Source: Medicago truncatula
Lineage: Eukaryota > Streptophyta > Magnoliopsida > Fabales > Fabaceae
Assembly (NCBI RefSeq): GCF_003473485.1
Contig: NC_053042.1
Span: forward strand, 6,099,501-6,163,500
Direction: 5' to 3'
Length of the DNA stretch: 64,000 bases
In this document: positions 33,646 to 50,048 of the stretch, in pieces
Numbering within the stretch: position 1 is the first letter of the stretch
Layout: each line of letters begins with the position of its first letter
The notes under the pieces: model-generated
The model's input: only the letters and a program-made list of their open reading frames with translations
Told to the model about the DNA's origin: nothing
Databases searched by the model: none
Position numbers and translations under genes: made by a program

Positions 33646-33885
33646 TGTTAATTGTGAGTTGAGCATGTAGTGATTAAACCTTTGCTAAAATCATAGATAA
33701 AAGAAAAGAAGAGAAAAATATTGAAGGTAAAGCCATTATTTCCAAAGAAAAAAAACGGAGGAAGAAGAGAAAGAGTGCAAACTCTGTTGTTACATTGTTA
33801 TTTGTATGTTTGTAATGTTGTGTATGTGTTTTTTTGAGGTTGTTTTTTATCAATAGACAATGAGATAGTGAAGTTAGGTGAGGTT

Positions 33886-34811
33886 TAGTATGGGAAAGGA
33901 GAGTTCTTTTCTACCATGAGAAAGTTGATCATGTCCATTAGATTAAATGAGGAATACATTTTTATCATAGTCTCTCAACACTAAATTATTTTTTACACTA
34001 TCTTCCACTCTCTCTTTCATGTTCTCACACACTTTGAACACCACCGCACCACCACCAAATCTGTCATGGATCTTCACAATTCATTATCTTGGTGGTGTGA
34101 ATCATAATGGATAGTGCCTCAGTAATCATTCTAACAGGTTCTCCCATGCTCCTCAATGTTGCAAGGACTGTGAAAATGGTTTCAGCATTTAATAGGATGG
34201 TGTAGGTAACAACACATCAAACAAAAACAAAAGCAGGTATAACCGTAGGAGACTTCCAATAGAGAAATGAATTAGTAGCTTTCAGGATCTGTGCATGTAT
34301 CTATGAAAAATATAACATAATTAAATTTCTTAAAATACACTCGTACGCGTAAGTGATTAAAATCATAATCATATCATCAATGTTGAATGATAAAAGCAAT
34401 TGATGGATCTACAAGACAGTCTGAACAAAGCCATTAACTCAAAGCAGGAACAAGTGACTGTGACTTAATGATCTTTCGTATTATTTACAATCTCTGAAGG
34501 CGTTCGTCCTGTCCAATCATAAACTGTGACTGACAATTTTTGTTTGATCCTTGAAAATGGTACATTAACAAGTTTTCCGGCAGCAACCATAGTGGTGTGT
34601 GGTGGTGCAGTGGTGATCAAAGTGGTTGTTGAATTTGTGATTTAGTGGTGGTGGTATGGGTGTGTGGGGACATGAAAGAGAGAGTGTGAAAGATAGTATA
34701 AAAAATAATCTATTGGTTGAGAGAGTATGATAGGAATATGTTACTCATTTAATATAATGGACATGATCAACTTTTCCATAGTGGGAAAGAACTCTCATTT
34801 CCCATGCTAAA
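33886..34811. mobile_element. foldback element with terminal arms of about 130-200 bp
   Basis: The left arm tatgggaaaggagagttctt...gatcatgtccatt...actctctctttcatg is mirrored on the right by catgaaagagagagtgtgaa...aatggacatgatcaac...aactctcatttcccat. The core is non-coding. No convincing target duplication, so the superfamily is open. Confidence 0.7.
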
Positions 34812-34849
34812 TGCTGAAGTTGTGTAAAGTTAGAAAATCAAAGATATTA

Positions 34850-35536
34850 GGGTTAATAGACCTTTACACCCTTGTAATATAAGGCACTTTTGCCCCCTGT
34901 ATAAAAAAATTTAGATTTCGTCCTTGTAAAATGAAGATTCTTCACGATTGCCCCCTAAGCCCATTGACTCAGCAGAATCTTTGATGTGGCACTTAGGTGG
35001 CCTTTTCTTTTTAATTTTAATTTTTTTTTTTGCCTGCCACGCAAATATTTTACACGTTATTTATATTTAAAAAAATATAAAAAAATATAAAATTTAAAAA
35101 AACGAAAAATATTTTTGAAAAAATTCAAATTATTTTTTTAAATTAAAAAAATCGAAATAAAAACCAGATTTTTTTTTCAAAAATTAAAAAACATTTAGAT
35201 TTTTTTTTCGAAATTTAAAAAAATAGAAAAAAGTTCATATCTTTTTCGAAATTAAGAAGATATTTAAAAAATGTGGAATATAATTTTTTTTTTTAAATTT
35301 CATATTTTTTTTAATTATTAATGACGTGTAAAATGTTTTTCATGCGTGGCAATCAAAAAAAAAGAAAAAGAAAAAGTCATGTAGCTACCACGTCAGCGAT
35401 TCTGCTGACTCAAAGGACTCCCGAGCAAATTCTGAAGAATTTTTATTTTACAAGGACGGAATCTAAATAAAAAAAAAAATTACATAGGTCAAAATCAAAA
35501 ATACCCTATATTACAGAGGTAAAGGCCTATTAACCC
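34850..35536. mobile_element. Mutator-type MITE, 687 bp, with 9-bp target duplication
   Basis: It begins gggttaatagacctttacac and ends with the inverted gtaaaggcctattaaccc. Perfect 9-bp repeats aagatatta lie at 34841-34849 and 35537-35545. The core is extremely AT-rich with homopolymer runs and no coding capacity. Confidence 0.9.
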
Positions 35537-35545
35537 AAGATATTA

Positions 35546-36962
35546 ATATAACAAATTCATCCTCTAAAAAAGGTTATTGTAATAAATTCATGATTTGATA
35601 TGAATTTTTTAAATTAACCGTTGATTTTAGACTTTAGAATTAGGTGGTTGCTTTAACGGAGAACATGAAATTAAAAAGAACGCTTGAGAAATTAAAAGAA
35701 CGTCCTAATTAAAAGAATAATACCTTTGGACCTATTATGCACACCTACGAAGCCATGCACACTTGAGAAATTAAAAGAACGCCCTAAATAAAGTCTTTTA
35801 GACTTATTAGACCGATCAACGTAAGTAAATTTGAATAAATTTTTATTCAAATTCTGATTATATTGGATTTTATTTATACTCATGGTGAACATTTTTATCT
35901 TTTTCTCGACGAAAAAAATTATCATCAATTTATTAATAGTAACTTACATTAATTTTTTACACGTCTAAATATACTATTATAAAATATAAAAGATATAGAT
36001 TGTCGTATAAACTCATACTCATTAAATATCTTGTTAAATCTTAATTTAGAACATACTATCATTGATATATTAGCTCCTTAGTATATTTGAATGTGTTAAA
36101 TTTAATGAGTTTAAGATGAAATAAGTCTTTTAAGTATAGGTTTAATTAAGGTCATATTAGACTTTCAAATAAGTCAGTCTCATATCCGAAAATAAGCATA
36201 TGACAATTAACAAATCAAGGTTAGGCTTTGAAGTTTTTGCTCTGGCCAAACCCAGGTCTTGTAAAACTTAGCTCGACCAAGCTTATTTCCATTCCAAATC
36301 TTCACCCATCTACAGAGCTGGATTCTCTCTATTTTAATGCGTGACTTGATTTACTCTCCAAGCAAACGATATAAACAATTCGGCCTCTTGACATAAATAG
36401 AGCCAAGGTTTACCTTCCCAACCAGTGGCGGAGCGAGGAATTTTTTGGAGCATGGGAAAAATAAAACAACAATAAGTTATAGTGACAGCCGCAACTGTAG
36501 GTAGAGGTCATAATGTTTTTAAAATGGTCTCCTTAGAATTACCTACGGTTTTTTCCTAAGATAAAGGTGGAAAACTTGCAGTGACAGTCATTTGACAATG
36601 ACAGACAGATTTAGCTACGGAAATTTGCCCTATAGTGACAGATTTTGGCCGTCACTAAAAATCAAATTTCTTGTAAATTTCTTATAGCGATAAAAAGAAA
36701 GTACGAGTTGAGCCCGGGCGCGTGCCCGGTCAAGATGGGGGGTAAAATCGCCCCTGCTCCCAACTATTTCATTAGGAGTTTTGGTTTTACTTTTTACTTC
36801 TCCTAATAAAAAATTACACTTGTATGAAGATTTGAATAAGTCAGACCGACCGACGATATAATTTAGGATAAACTCATTTAAATCAAACTTTTTTTTAAAT
36901 AGAGAAGACTTTGACTTTCTTTTTTTGAGAAAAAGACTTTGACTTTTTCAGAAACTTATCTA
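35546..36962. other. intergenic, transposon debris only
   Basis: A phrase with gagaaattaaaagaacg is repeated at about 35680 and 35764. At 36425-36770 there is a block with tggcggagcgagg, tagtgacag and its inverse, and cccgggcgcgtgcccgg, which looks like the end of a decayed DNA transposon. No gene. Confidence 0.4.
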
Positions 36963-37104
36963 CTCCCTCCAGTCATTATTGTAAGCAAAAGTTGACTTTT
37001 TAGGTTTATTTAATAAATGATATATGTGGTCTGTATATGAACGACATACATCATTTATTGAATGAATCTAAAAGGTGGATTTTTTCTTATAATAGTGACC
37101 AGAG
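36963..37104. mobile_element. 142-bp mariner-type MITE
   Basis: Same family as 23365-23511: arms ctccctccagtcattattgt and the inverted ataatagtgaccagag, with TA on both sides (36961-36962, 37105-37106). Confidence 0.75.
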
Positions 37105-37499
37105 TACTAAATAAATATGAATAATAAATGTTTATCATTATAATATTAGGTCTTGTATTTTGGATTCAAATATAAAAAAAAAAAAAGTCTAACTTTTTCA
37201 GTAACTAACGCTTACATTAATTTCTGCATATTGTAATTTATAATCATAAACTAGAATTGAAATGTAATATTATATATAATTTTATGGAGAAAACTCAGGT
37301 ACAATTCCTTAGATGTTTTTCGTACGGTTCTTCACTAAAAATACATATTTTTTGGATATAACAAACTTTGAGAAAATTATGGATTTGAGGAAATCATGGT
37401 GAATTTAGTTAAGAACCATACGAAAAGCCTAAGTTTTCTCCTAATTTTATTCTCAAAAATGACATGTTAAATATCAAATGAAGTTTAATTTTAAGGGAG

Positions 37500-37898
37500 T
37501 TTCTACAGTACACCCTTCTATTAAGGTGTACCAGTACACCTATTTCATAAATCTATAAGTTAACGATAATTTTTATGTGATAAAGAGATATTTATCAATC
37601 TTTATATTTTAGAAAATATTATCCCATAAGAAAAAACATCATTTCATTTTTTATAAGAATTATACTAAATTTTTTAACATTTTATTGAAAAAATAATCAA
37701 TATTCACTATTATGAGTAATAAAAATTTAAAAAAATTAAATTTTGCTTTGCCGACACTTTTGAAAAATAAAATATAATTATTATAATTATAAATGATAGA
37801 AAATATTCTTTTCTAAAAAAAATAAATCATTAAACTATTCATTTAAATACACGGGTGTACCGGGACACTTAAAATTATTGAGTGTACCATAGAATTGC
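37500..37898. mobile_element. foldback MITE (tacagtacaccc ends)
   Basis: The left end ttctacagtacaccctt...ggtgtaccagtacacc is matched by the inverted right end ggtgtaccgggacac...gagtgtaccatagaa. About 400 bp, non-coding, target duplication not established. Confidence 0.55.
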
Positions 37899-38357
37899 AT
37901 AATTTTAATGTTCTATTAAATGTGATACTGTATATTGTCTTTTTCTAACTTCATGCTCTCGCATATTCCTCACCCACGTCAACGACTCCCCGAGTACTAC
38001 TAACTAAAATAAAAATTAGAGTTTGTTTTTGAGATTTGAATTAGTAAACGGTTAGTTGGAAGAGAGTATATGTCTCTTAAAGCATAGCTTCCGACTCATC
38101 CAAATCAGGTGAGTTTAAAGATGGAATATAGTCAATATTATGAAATTTCCTAAACTTAAATATGGTGTTATTTTTCAATGAATTGCTCACGTGCTACAAA
38201 CTTAAAGATTTATCTTGCAGGATCACTTGAAATCAAAGTAGGCTGCAAAGCTCAAAGGTTGCAATAGTGATCAAAGTAGGTTTTACTTTCCCCATTCATT
38301 AGCACAATAAGTACAAAATAAAATACACAAACAACTACTATATCTTATAGAAGAAGG

Positions 38358-38885
38358 TTGCATCATAACTTTTTCATAACTTTGGTTCCTGTGATCTCTT
38401 TTGCCTCTCTCGTAATTTTGTTTGTCATGGATTCCCATCGACATGAACCATACTCACCGGTTGAGTTCAGCATAACTGAGGCCTCAATCATTCGGTTCAG
38501 TCTCACAAGCAACGAGACCTTATATTACAATTTTAAGGTCAATATTACATCAAGAAACTTTAACGACGAGATATCATATTATATATCGAAATGCCGTTGC
38601 AATTTCTTCATTTAAAGGCAATGATATCTCTTTGGTGAGTATGGCACCACCTCTCATCCTAGGGAAGAAGAATAATGTTCTACTTGGGTCCTTAGTGTTT
38701 GAAGTGAATAGTGTGTGATCAAACTCGAGTCTCAACAACCTGTTGAGTATGATAATGAGGCGCGATTGGGGGTTTACAATTTAGATTTTGAACTCTACCC
38801 AATTGTGCATTGTCTAAGTTTGAGAATTCGTTTGATTTTCAACGACAAATTGGCACCTACTTTCAATGTTAACTCATGCTCTTAG
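38358..38885 (+). pseudogene. NDR1/HIN1-like (LEA2-type) protein gene, frameshifted, copy 1
   Basis: The ATG at 38358 opens a short N-terminus with one membrane span (FFITLVPVISFASLVILFV). The start of an NHL/LEA2 domain follows (FSITEASIIRFSLTSNETLY, YNFKVNITSRN). The frame shifts near 38585, and homology continues in the next frame (RNAVAISSFKGNDIS, LGSLVFEVNSV) to a stop. It then returns to the first frame (ESQQPVEYDNEARLGVYNLD, DFELYPIV) until 38885. Two frameshifts and a stop make a functional protein unlikely. NHL proteins are plasma-membrane proteins of pathogen response. A damaged sister copy follows at 39355. Confidence 0.7.
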
Positions 38886-39354
38886 ATGCAAGTTATTCGA
38901 GTATAATTGATTGGTATTTTAGTTGAAAGATTAATTTAGTTTAGATGAGGCAATTTGGATTGAAATTATGGTTTAGGATTTGATTGATATGGATTGAAAT
39001 TAGATTTTAGGGTCCAAAAAATAAATAGCATGATTTTTTTTATTCCGGGGGAATTCATGATTTGTGTAAAGCTCTTTATTTTATTCAACCAATATAAGTG
39101 TAAACTGTGATTATCTTTCTAAGTTTTGTTTTCAGTTACCGGATTATTTTGTATTATGGCTGTTGATGGCTAATATTGGAATGCTACACCTCAATTTAGT
39201 TATTTATACAAAGTTGTTCCATTATACATTGCAGCGTAACTCATCAATCACCTAGACCTTAGCCTGCCAATTAATCATCAAGTTCACTTATCATTATCAT
39301 AGATGTGTTAAGAGTCTCTGATCTTGATCAAGAGATGTTTGAAGATTTCTTAAG

Positions 39355-39642
39355 TTGTTTAACTTAATTGGGATGTTTTTAATGCCTATAACCTTGCTCA
39401 TAATTTTTTATGTCGCGGACTCCTCCCATGACGAGTTCTCACCGGTAGGGTTCAACATAACAGAAGCCTCAATCACACAGTTCAACCTCATAGACGGCAA
39501 CACCTTATATTATAATTTTCAGGTCAACATTATAGCAAGAAACTCCAACAAGAAGATGACATTTTATCGAAAGATGAATGCAATTTCTTTGTATAAAGGT
39601 AATGAATTTGCATGGGCACCTATAGCTTGCAAAATTTATTAA
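39355..39642 (+). pseudogene. NDR1/HIN1-like protein gene, truncated, copy 2
   Basis: A 95-codon frame in tandem with the preceding copy: membrane span (LMPITLLIIFYVADSS), then FNITEASITQFNLIDGNTLY and YNFQVNIIARNSNKK. It breaks off after ISLYKGNEFAWAPI at a stop, about halfway through the LEA2 domain. No continuation was found downstream. Confidence 0.65.
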
Positions 39643-40448
39643 TAAACCAGATCTCCGCATGAGGTGAACAGAGATCGGTAACATGAAAGGTACATCAAAA
39701 GGGGCTTTTCATTTGATTCAACTAATACTCTTTGCATTAGAACAATTTACTCCAGCTAATATATTCTATGTCAGCAAACATATATCTAACCTGATATAAT
39801 TCATAACTAAATGTACAACAATGAATGTAGAAATCAAACTCCATTTGTGGCCCTTAAATTTCTTTGATTCTTCATTTTTCGTCCACTCCAAACTATCTAA
39901 TTCTCTTTTGATCTCTTTGTTTGATTTGTCGAGTCATGTTGAATTTTGGCCAACACTCCAATCTATCTAACGACGTGTTAATATGTTAATGAGGAATTAA
40001 TTAATAAGATACGTTGAATTCTGATAAACCATCCTGACAAACCATTGCAGATTTGAATTCTGACAAAATAATTTAACAAATCCGAAGTTCAGTATCCTAT
40101 TTCAAAAAGCAAGCTCAGAATTTAAATGTTGTTGAAACTCATTCATTCATTCACTAAGACAGGTGCAAAATTAGTGGTAATTGTGTTGTAGTTCTTGGAG
40201 GTGTCAGTAATGGTAATGCAAGGTCGATGATGGACATTACAATGTATCAAAAGCATAAACAAAACAGAAATCAAGTGCACTCTAAGACTCTTAACACGAA
40301 TTTCATCCTGAAGCATTTAACTCTAAAACATTTGAAATGAACACATGCAAATAACTTTGTAATAAAAAAAGTGTTAACAAACAGGTAACGAGTGTTAATG
40401 AAATATTGCTGGACATCATGAAAGAAAATACAGTGGACAATCCTAACT
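39643..40448. other. 3' flank of RPN11, nothing else recognised
   Basis: It includes the presumed 3' untranslated region of the minus-strand RPN11 gene next to 40448. No further gene or repeat boundary was supported. Confidence 0.4.
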
Positions 40449-44071
<3,623 letters not shown>

Positions 44072-44242
44072 GATTGCTTTGGAATCGACAATTGATGAAA
44101 AATGGAACCTTTTCTTTGTTAACAAGTTAAGAATGGTTTGTTTTGTGTGTGTTAAAAACACTCACCGAGAGAAGAAGAGAAAAACACAGTATGGTTAAAT
44201 AGGACATTACAAAGTTTGCGTTTTAATCAAGAAAGTATAGTT

Positions 44243-44690
44243 GAATTATCCTCTCCTGCGCTTTTCGCTCGCACCCAGCTGAAAAGACAATAATGTCCAT
44301 GTGTTAGTTAAGTCACGTACTATTGGCATGCGCACTAGTTAACTCACGCACATTGGCATGTGCGCTAGATAACTCCCCCTATAAATACACCTCTAAACTT
44401 CCTCATTTCCTCACAACATCTCACATTCTCACTCTCCTCACTCCCACCCCTTGGATTTGGGTGATTTGAGAGAGATTTTTGAGATTTTAGATGACAAATG
44501 AGGAAATGAGGTGTTCTACCTTGTTTAAAAACAACATGTAGCATGAGTTAACTAACGTTGCGTTAGTTAACTCATGCAGCGTTAGTTAAGTAACATAGAG
44601 TTTAACATTTGCATTACTTAACTAACGCATGGGCATTTTCGACAAAACTGCAGGGCGCGAGTGTTTTGTGCTAGGAGAAAAGCATAATTC
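44243..44690. mobile_element. Mutator-type MITE, 448 bp, in the RPN11 upstream region
   Basis: Perfect 9-bp repeats agtatagtt flank it at 44234-44242 and 44691-44699. The ends gaattat and ataattc are inverted and similarity extends about 45 bp inward. Inside are repeated gttagttaa motifs and a TATA-like ctataaatac near 44390 followed by a CT-rich leader-like stretch on the plus strand. No ORF. Confidence 0.85.
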
Positions 44691-44699
44691 AGTATAGTT

Positions 44700-45189
44700 T
44701 GAGGCTCGTATTTTATGGCCCAAAGTCTTATAGGGGAGCAATATAGTGATACCTACACCCCCCTCTAATTATGTTGGTTTATTTTTTTCACTCTAACGAA
44801 TATTTTTTTTGGTCAAGTAGCATAGTGATTAGAGCTCACACATTTGTCCCCGTGAGTTTAACTTCATTGGTAAGAACATCAAACAAAGTGGAAGTATAGC
44901 TAGCACCCCATCTTTAATGCATTTTCCTATAGTCATATTAGAACATTTTACAAAGACAATTTTGGGACGGACCTCTGTTTCGCAAGGTTCAATAATCAAA
45001 TAGTATTAATTAAGGATTTATTTTTTTTATTAGCACCACTGTTTGCTTATACGCACTATTTTTTTTTCCAATATCACTGCCTTTTGCATAAATAAGCCTT
45101 CTTAACCCCATCAATAGAAATTACAGACTAGTGCTAAATTAGGCATGAATTTCATTAGCACAAGTGAAAATTATACTACAATGTTTTAA
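44700..45189. other. intergenic, possible tRNA-like repeat relic
   Basis: Around 44812-44880 the sequence has tagcatagtgattagagctc followed by ccgtgagtttaac, reminiscent of tRNA-derived repeats but without a resolvable B box or target duplication. Nothing else. Confidence 0.3.
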
Positions 45190-45680
45190 CCAATTATCTG
45201 GTTGAGTAAAACATATGATTAGATCTCAAAAAATGGAGAGGGTGTCTACTCAATAATATGTGGAAAGGAAAATTGCTATAGGCGGCTAGAGCTTCAATTT
45301 CATGAACATATGTGGACCTAAAACCCTTGAAATAAGACAATACGGTCTGAGTGAGCACGTTAGTTCTAGCGTACACCACCGCATTGAAGCCCGCTCCGCG
45401 CTTCTTGCACCGTACATGTGGCCTCCAACGACTCTCTGATAAGGCGTCACATTTCACGGAAACCCTTAACGCCTCCTTCTCCTATATAAAGGTGGCTCTG
45501 CGGCACCCTCAAGATACGATTCATTTCTCATACACTTTTACATGTTCAACCTCATTACACTAACTTGAGCGTTGAAGTGTTAATGTGTCTGCAGACACCT
45601 TTCGTTACCGTGAAGACCCACCGTCACTGTGTCGAAACACCGCACGTCACCGTTGCCTTCATCCTCTCCTCACCGGACAT
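45190..45680 (+). mobile_element. probable LTR fragment of a Ty3-type retrotransposon
   Basis: The stretch is richer in GC than its surroundings. It has a TATA-type core (tcctatataaagg, near 45480), then a short leader with cattacactaacttgagcgt and tgtgtctgcagacacc, a layout seen in legume Ty3 LTRs. Ends and target duplication were not found, so boundaries are approximate. The short ORFs on both strands in it are not credible genes. Confidence 0.5.
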
Positions 45681-45686
45681 ATCATA

Positions 45687-45858
45687 AATGTTAATGAGTG
45701 TCCGGGAGCACTCTTTAAAAACCTTTAATACTAGTAAATTTTCATGGACAACTGTGTATTCAATACATTAAAATTTATAATTTTAATTTTTTAAAAGAAT
45801 AATTTTTATGTTTGAGATCCTTAGTGTCTAAGACACTCATTAACAACACCCGTGTGAA
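45687..45858. repeat. inverted-repeat element (gttaatgagtgtc ends)
   Basis: The left end atgttaatgagtgtccggg is mirrored by the right end gacactcattaacaac with an AT-rich core of about 130 bp. Probably a MITE; no target duplication was resolved. Confidence 0.5.
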
Positions 45859-46366
45859 AATCATATAAAGTAACACCACACTTTTGCGTTATTTAAGTAT
45901 AAAGTAGCATAAAAACATGCAAAAGAACAACAATATAATCCCAACCATATCTGCACCAAAAAATAACAAATATCATTTCAAACCCGGTTTTGTATTGATT
46001 CAATGACAAATCTATATTGAAGTTTTACTCATTGAGATGGTCTTGTATACACATAACTTCAAAAGAAGTATCAAATTGACATTTACATATGAAATTGAAG
46101 AATAACAAATGAATTGAAGGTAAGATTACATTATTTTCACTCCACACGCAATGCACAAAGCTTTAAAAAAGAAAACAAGAAGCCACTTGGTTACAATTTA
46201 TAATACATGGTCAAACTTTTTTTTTTTTGACAATGATACACGGTCAAACTTTTGATCTCACACATATTACATTTTAAAATATCACTGAACTTGCATGCAT
46301 GTATCTTACAAATATTGTTTCTTCTACAAGAAACATATTTGAAAAGTCTTGAAGCTAATGAATGGA
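45859..46366. other. 3' flank of the patatin gene, nothing else recognised
   Basis: Presumed 3' untranslated and downstream sequence of the minus-strand patatin-like gene. No other feature supported. Confidence 0.4.
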
Positions 46367-49300
46367 TCATGAAACCAGATGCCTGGCTTTCTTGCCTCTA
46401 CTTGTATGTGGGGATCTCATTTCTCTAAGTCTCCTCTCTTGTGAAAGTATTTTTGCTAACCTGAATGTATTAGAATAAATATGTCATTAATTAATATAAA
46501 AATAATTGTAACATAATTATAACTTGAGTGGTAATTAAAATGTACCGTCTCTACTAATTTATCTTAATTACCTCTTGAGAGCTTCTTCATTGGTTTCTCC
46601 ATTTGTCAGTGGCTCAAAGTGACCATTTTCTAAATTGACTCTAGAGACCGGTTTCTTTAATAAATTTTCACCAATTTGGCACAGTTTCTTCAAGTTCTCC
46701 TCTGTAGCAATGTCAACTGAAGAATCGATTCCTGTCAATGTATCATCCTGCATTTTGTTGAATTTGTTAAACAAATTAATCACTTATCCTTGATACTCAA
46801 AAAAAAAAAGTTATGTAGTTTTTCATGCCGAGTTTCCGAAAGAAAAAAAATGTTAAAATTGTAACCAACGTCATATTTAAACTTTAAGGACTAAATATAT
46901 TTATATGATCATTGGATATAGCGCAAGTGGTTGGTGTACAAGATGCATAAATATGGTAAATTTCGAGGTGTACCGAATTGGACTCCTACTACTATAAAAA
47001 AAATGTAAAGGAATTTTACCTGAATTCGAAGGTAATTATCAGCTGAATGAAGAGCTTGAGTGACAGCAGATAAATGAAAATCGACCATATCACCACTTGA
47101 TTGAGTAAAAACATCGATTAAGGGATTAGAACCACTCTGTGTTAACCAATCTAATAATCCCCATTTGGCTGCCATTTGTGCAGTGAACTTTTCCTCATTT
47201 TTTGCTGTCCCAGTGCCTATTGAAATTATCAGAAAACGACCATATTCCAGAGGCTTGATTGGAAAGAAATCAGGACTTTGATTTATAATCTGCTTTGTTA
47301 CTTCATTCATGGCAACTAAAGCCTTGATCATAAAAAATAACAAATTAGTTTTACCTTCAATTAGTAATTAAATAATATAATATTTTCGTTATAATTCAGT
47401 TTGCAGAGACAATGCATTGTTATATGTACAGGTTGTTTGACCAAAGAAATATATTATAATTTATAGCTACTATGGTGCTTGATGTGTAAAAAAATTACAC
47501 TTTAAATCCAAAATAAAAAGTGCATACATCTATAATGTAATTGGGATCTAGTAAGACAAATTGTATATTTTATTCAAAAATAAAAGACAAATTGGATTTA
47601 ATCATGGATCATATATATACGCCATTGCATAATACTACCTCCGTCTCTAATTATAAGACCCTTTTGAAAAAAAAAATTGTCCCTTTTTATAAGACCCCTT
47701 TGCTATTTCTAACTACATTAATTATTTCTTTACATACATGCCCCTATTTATTATACATCTTTTTCTTCAATCAACAATAAATAACATGTTGAAAACATAA
47801 ACCAACTCTCTCTTAAAGGATAAAATTGTAAAAACAATAGTAATTACAAACATATTTAATACAAATATCCACTATCTTAATTCCCGTTATTTTTTCAAAA
47901 GGGTCCTATAATTAGGGACGGAGGTAGTACAAATTTTTAAAACAACTTGTTCACATTATGAGAATGTATTATATGAAATGTAATTGTATATTTATATATT
48001 CGTTGGCATATAATTAATTAATTAAAAGTTAAACACTCAAAATAAAATTTCCAATCAACAACTAATTTATTAATTGATTTTTTTTTTGCACGTACCGGAT
48101 TATTTGCACAAACACCACCATCAATGAGATTGAACTCCTCTTCTTTTCCAGCTTCATCATCTTTATTTGTGAAGTTGTGAGCAGGGAGATAAGTAGGAGC
48201 AGCTGAAGTGCTAATGCATATGTCTGAAAGTTTAGCGTCCAAACAAGGGGATCTCTTAAGCTGCATAAATTTCAAACAATTTTAGTCTAGGTTTAACCTT
48301 TGAAATAAAACTGTTGCTGGAAATAAGTAAACAAGACAAGGTATATAATTTATTTGGTCTTAAAACTTTGGTTTTTCGAGAGGTAAGTTTAGCGTAATCA
48401 ATAATTGTTTCAGCTAGGATTAAAATTCAGGTTCTCTCAAACGATTCTTAGTTTAAGCTTGTTAACCACTTAAGCGACTTGAGTTCAATAACTTGGTGAA
48501 ATGTATTTTAAATCCACAATTAGCAACATTCTATTATAAATATAAAATTAATATAATCATGATAAGAAATAAATTAACCTGATAAGATGAGAAAATAATT
48601 GGCTGCAAAGTCTTGATGTCGAATGTGGGAACAACAATGTTTGTGAGGGTTTCATGCAAGCGAATGTCTCCAAGTTTCTCTCTTACAACTTGATGAAGGT
48701 ATTTTCCATCATATTTGGGTCCTCCAAGAGATCTCATTACCTTTGCTAATAGTGTCGCACCAAGTCCTCTGCAAAAAATTGAACCAATAAAAACTTGAAT
48801 TCCTCAAGTATATACACCTCAAATAATTACAAATAGAAGTAAATAAATAAATATCATTTATGATTATTATATATATATTAATTACCTATGTTGTGGGAAA
48901 ATTTTAGGGCAATGTTCAAGGTAAAAGGGCTTGATATCTTTGGCAGCAAAAAGTGGACGATTGTTTTTATCAGGAGCAGCTAGCATGGCAGTCACAAGAC
49001 CTCCTGTACTTGTTCCTGAGATCACATCAAAGTAATCTGCAAGCCTTGCATCTTCACCATCCAACTCCTACACACAGATCAACTTAATTAATTATATAGT
49101 TTCAAATAATATATAGTAATATTGAAGTACATTATTATCATTTTATTTTCTTTGTGCGAATAATATACACTACCGTGAAAAAAAAATTAGCGATGGAAAA
49201 AACGAAATTTCTCTCTAATTCTTTTGCCGCAAAATTCTGTGACAGAATTAGATAGGAATTTTACGTTTTCCATCTCTAAATTTATTTTGCTAATTTATGT

Positions 49301-50048
49301 GTATTTTTCGTGGCTAAGTTTATTAGTAGTTTGCTCTCTATTAATGTGTTAGTGTTTGAAAAAAGTATAAAACATTCTTCTAAACTCATTTTATCTATAT
49401 GTTTTTAGGATTTCAGACTCATACTGCCGTTGTATAAACTGTTAAATACTTAAATCTACACCACCAAAAAAAAAACTGTTAAATCTAGAGAGACAAAAGA
49501 CAAACTTTTTTTGTAGAGGACAAAAGACAAAAAAAAAAATAATAATAAATTACCCTAAAAAGGACACTTTTTTCTCTCTAGATCTAAACCTTTCATAAAG
49601 TAGCTACACTAACCTCACCAAGATAGTTTGCATAATAAATAGAGTTTACTCTCATCCCTACTGCCATTATTATGGAACCAACTTACACATAAAAATTTTC
49701 ATATAATAAATTAGCACTTTAGTTAAACAATTCACTCAAACATTCTCTAATTGGCAGATGTTATAAATATTTTCTTAACTGGAAATTCGTTTATGAAAAA
49801 AGAAAACAAAAAATTATATTTATACATGAAGTTAAAATTCTAACTGTAAGTAGGTTGGCCATAGCCAATATAAGGAAGGTACTAATTTCATTTCATATAT
49901 ATACCTGAAGGTGAGATTCAAGGAATTCAATAATTGCAGCAGGGATGAGACCCCTAATACCTCCCCCATCAATACTAAGAATGGTTACCAAGTTCCCATA
50001 AGTAGGGGGCTGAATTTGTTCAACAGATAAATTTGTGACTCCCTCCAT
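46367..50048 (-). CDS. patatin-like phospholipase (lipid acyl hydrolase)
   Basis: Seven minus-strand exons join in frame to 417 residues: 49905-50048, 48886-49067, 48579-48768, 48096-48260, 47020-47322, 46572-46747 and 46367-46460. Patatin-like proteins hydrolyse acyl groups from galacto- and phospholipids. The catalytic parts are all present: the oxyanion loop SIDGGGIRG (residues 25-33), the serine elbow ISGTSTGG with Ser68, and the dyad Asp219 in [12 protein letters not shown]. Flanking family motifs are [31 protein letters not shown], and [14 protein letters not shown] with KWGLLDWL. There is no signal peptide (start [11 protein letters not shown]), which fits the cytosolic patatin-like group rather than secreted storage patatin. 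The Lys/Arg-rich tail ends HLVS. The gene looks intact; intron 4 contains a mariner-type MITE. Confidence 0.95.
47635..47927. mobile_element. Stowaway-like MITE in patatin intron 4
   Basis: The ends ctacctccgtctctaattat and the inverted ataattagggacggaggtag, with ttttgaaaa arms behind them, are flanked by TA at 47633-47634 and 47928-47929. 293 bp, non-coding. Confidence 0.85.

Noticed and set aside
45194..45563. ORFs of 70-87 codons on both strands
   Set aside because: The region has LTR features (TATA core, leader-like sequence) and the peptides resemble no family.
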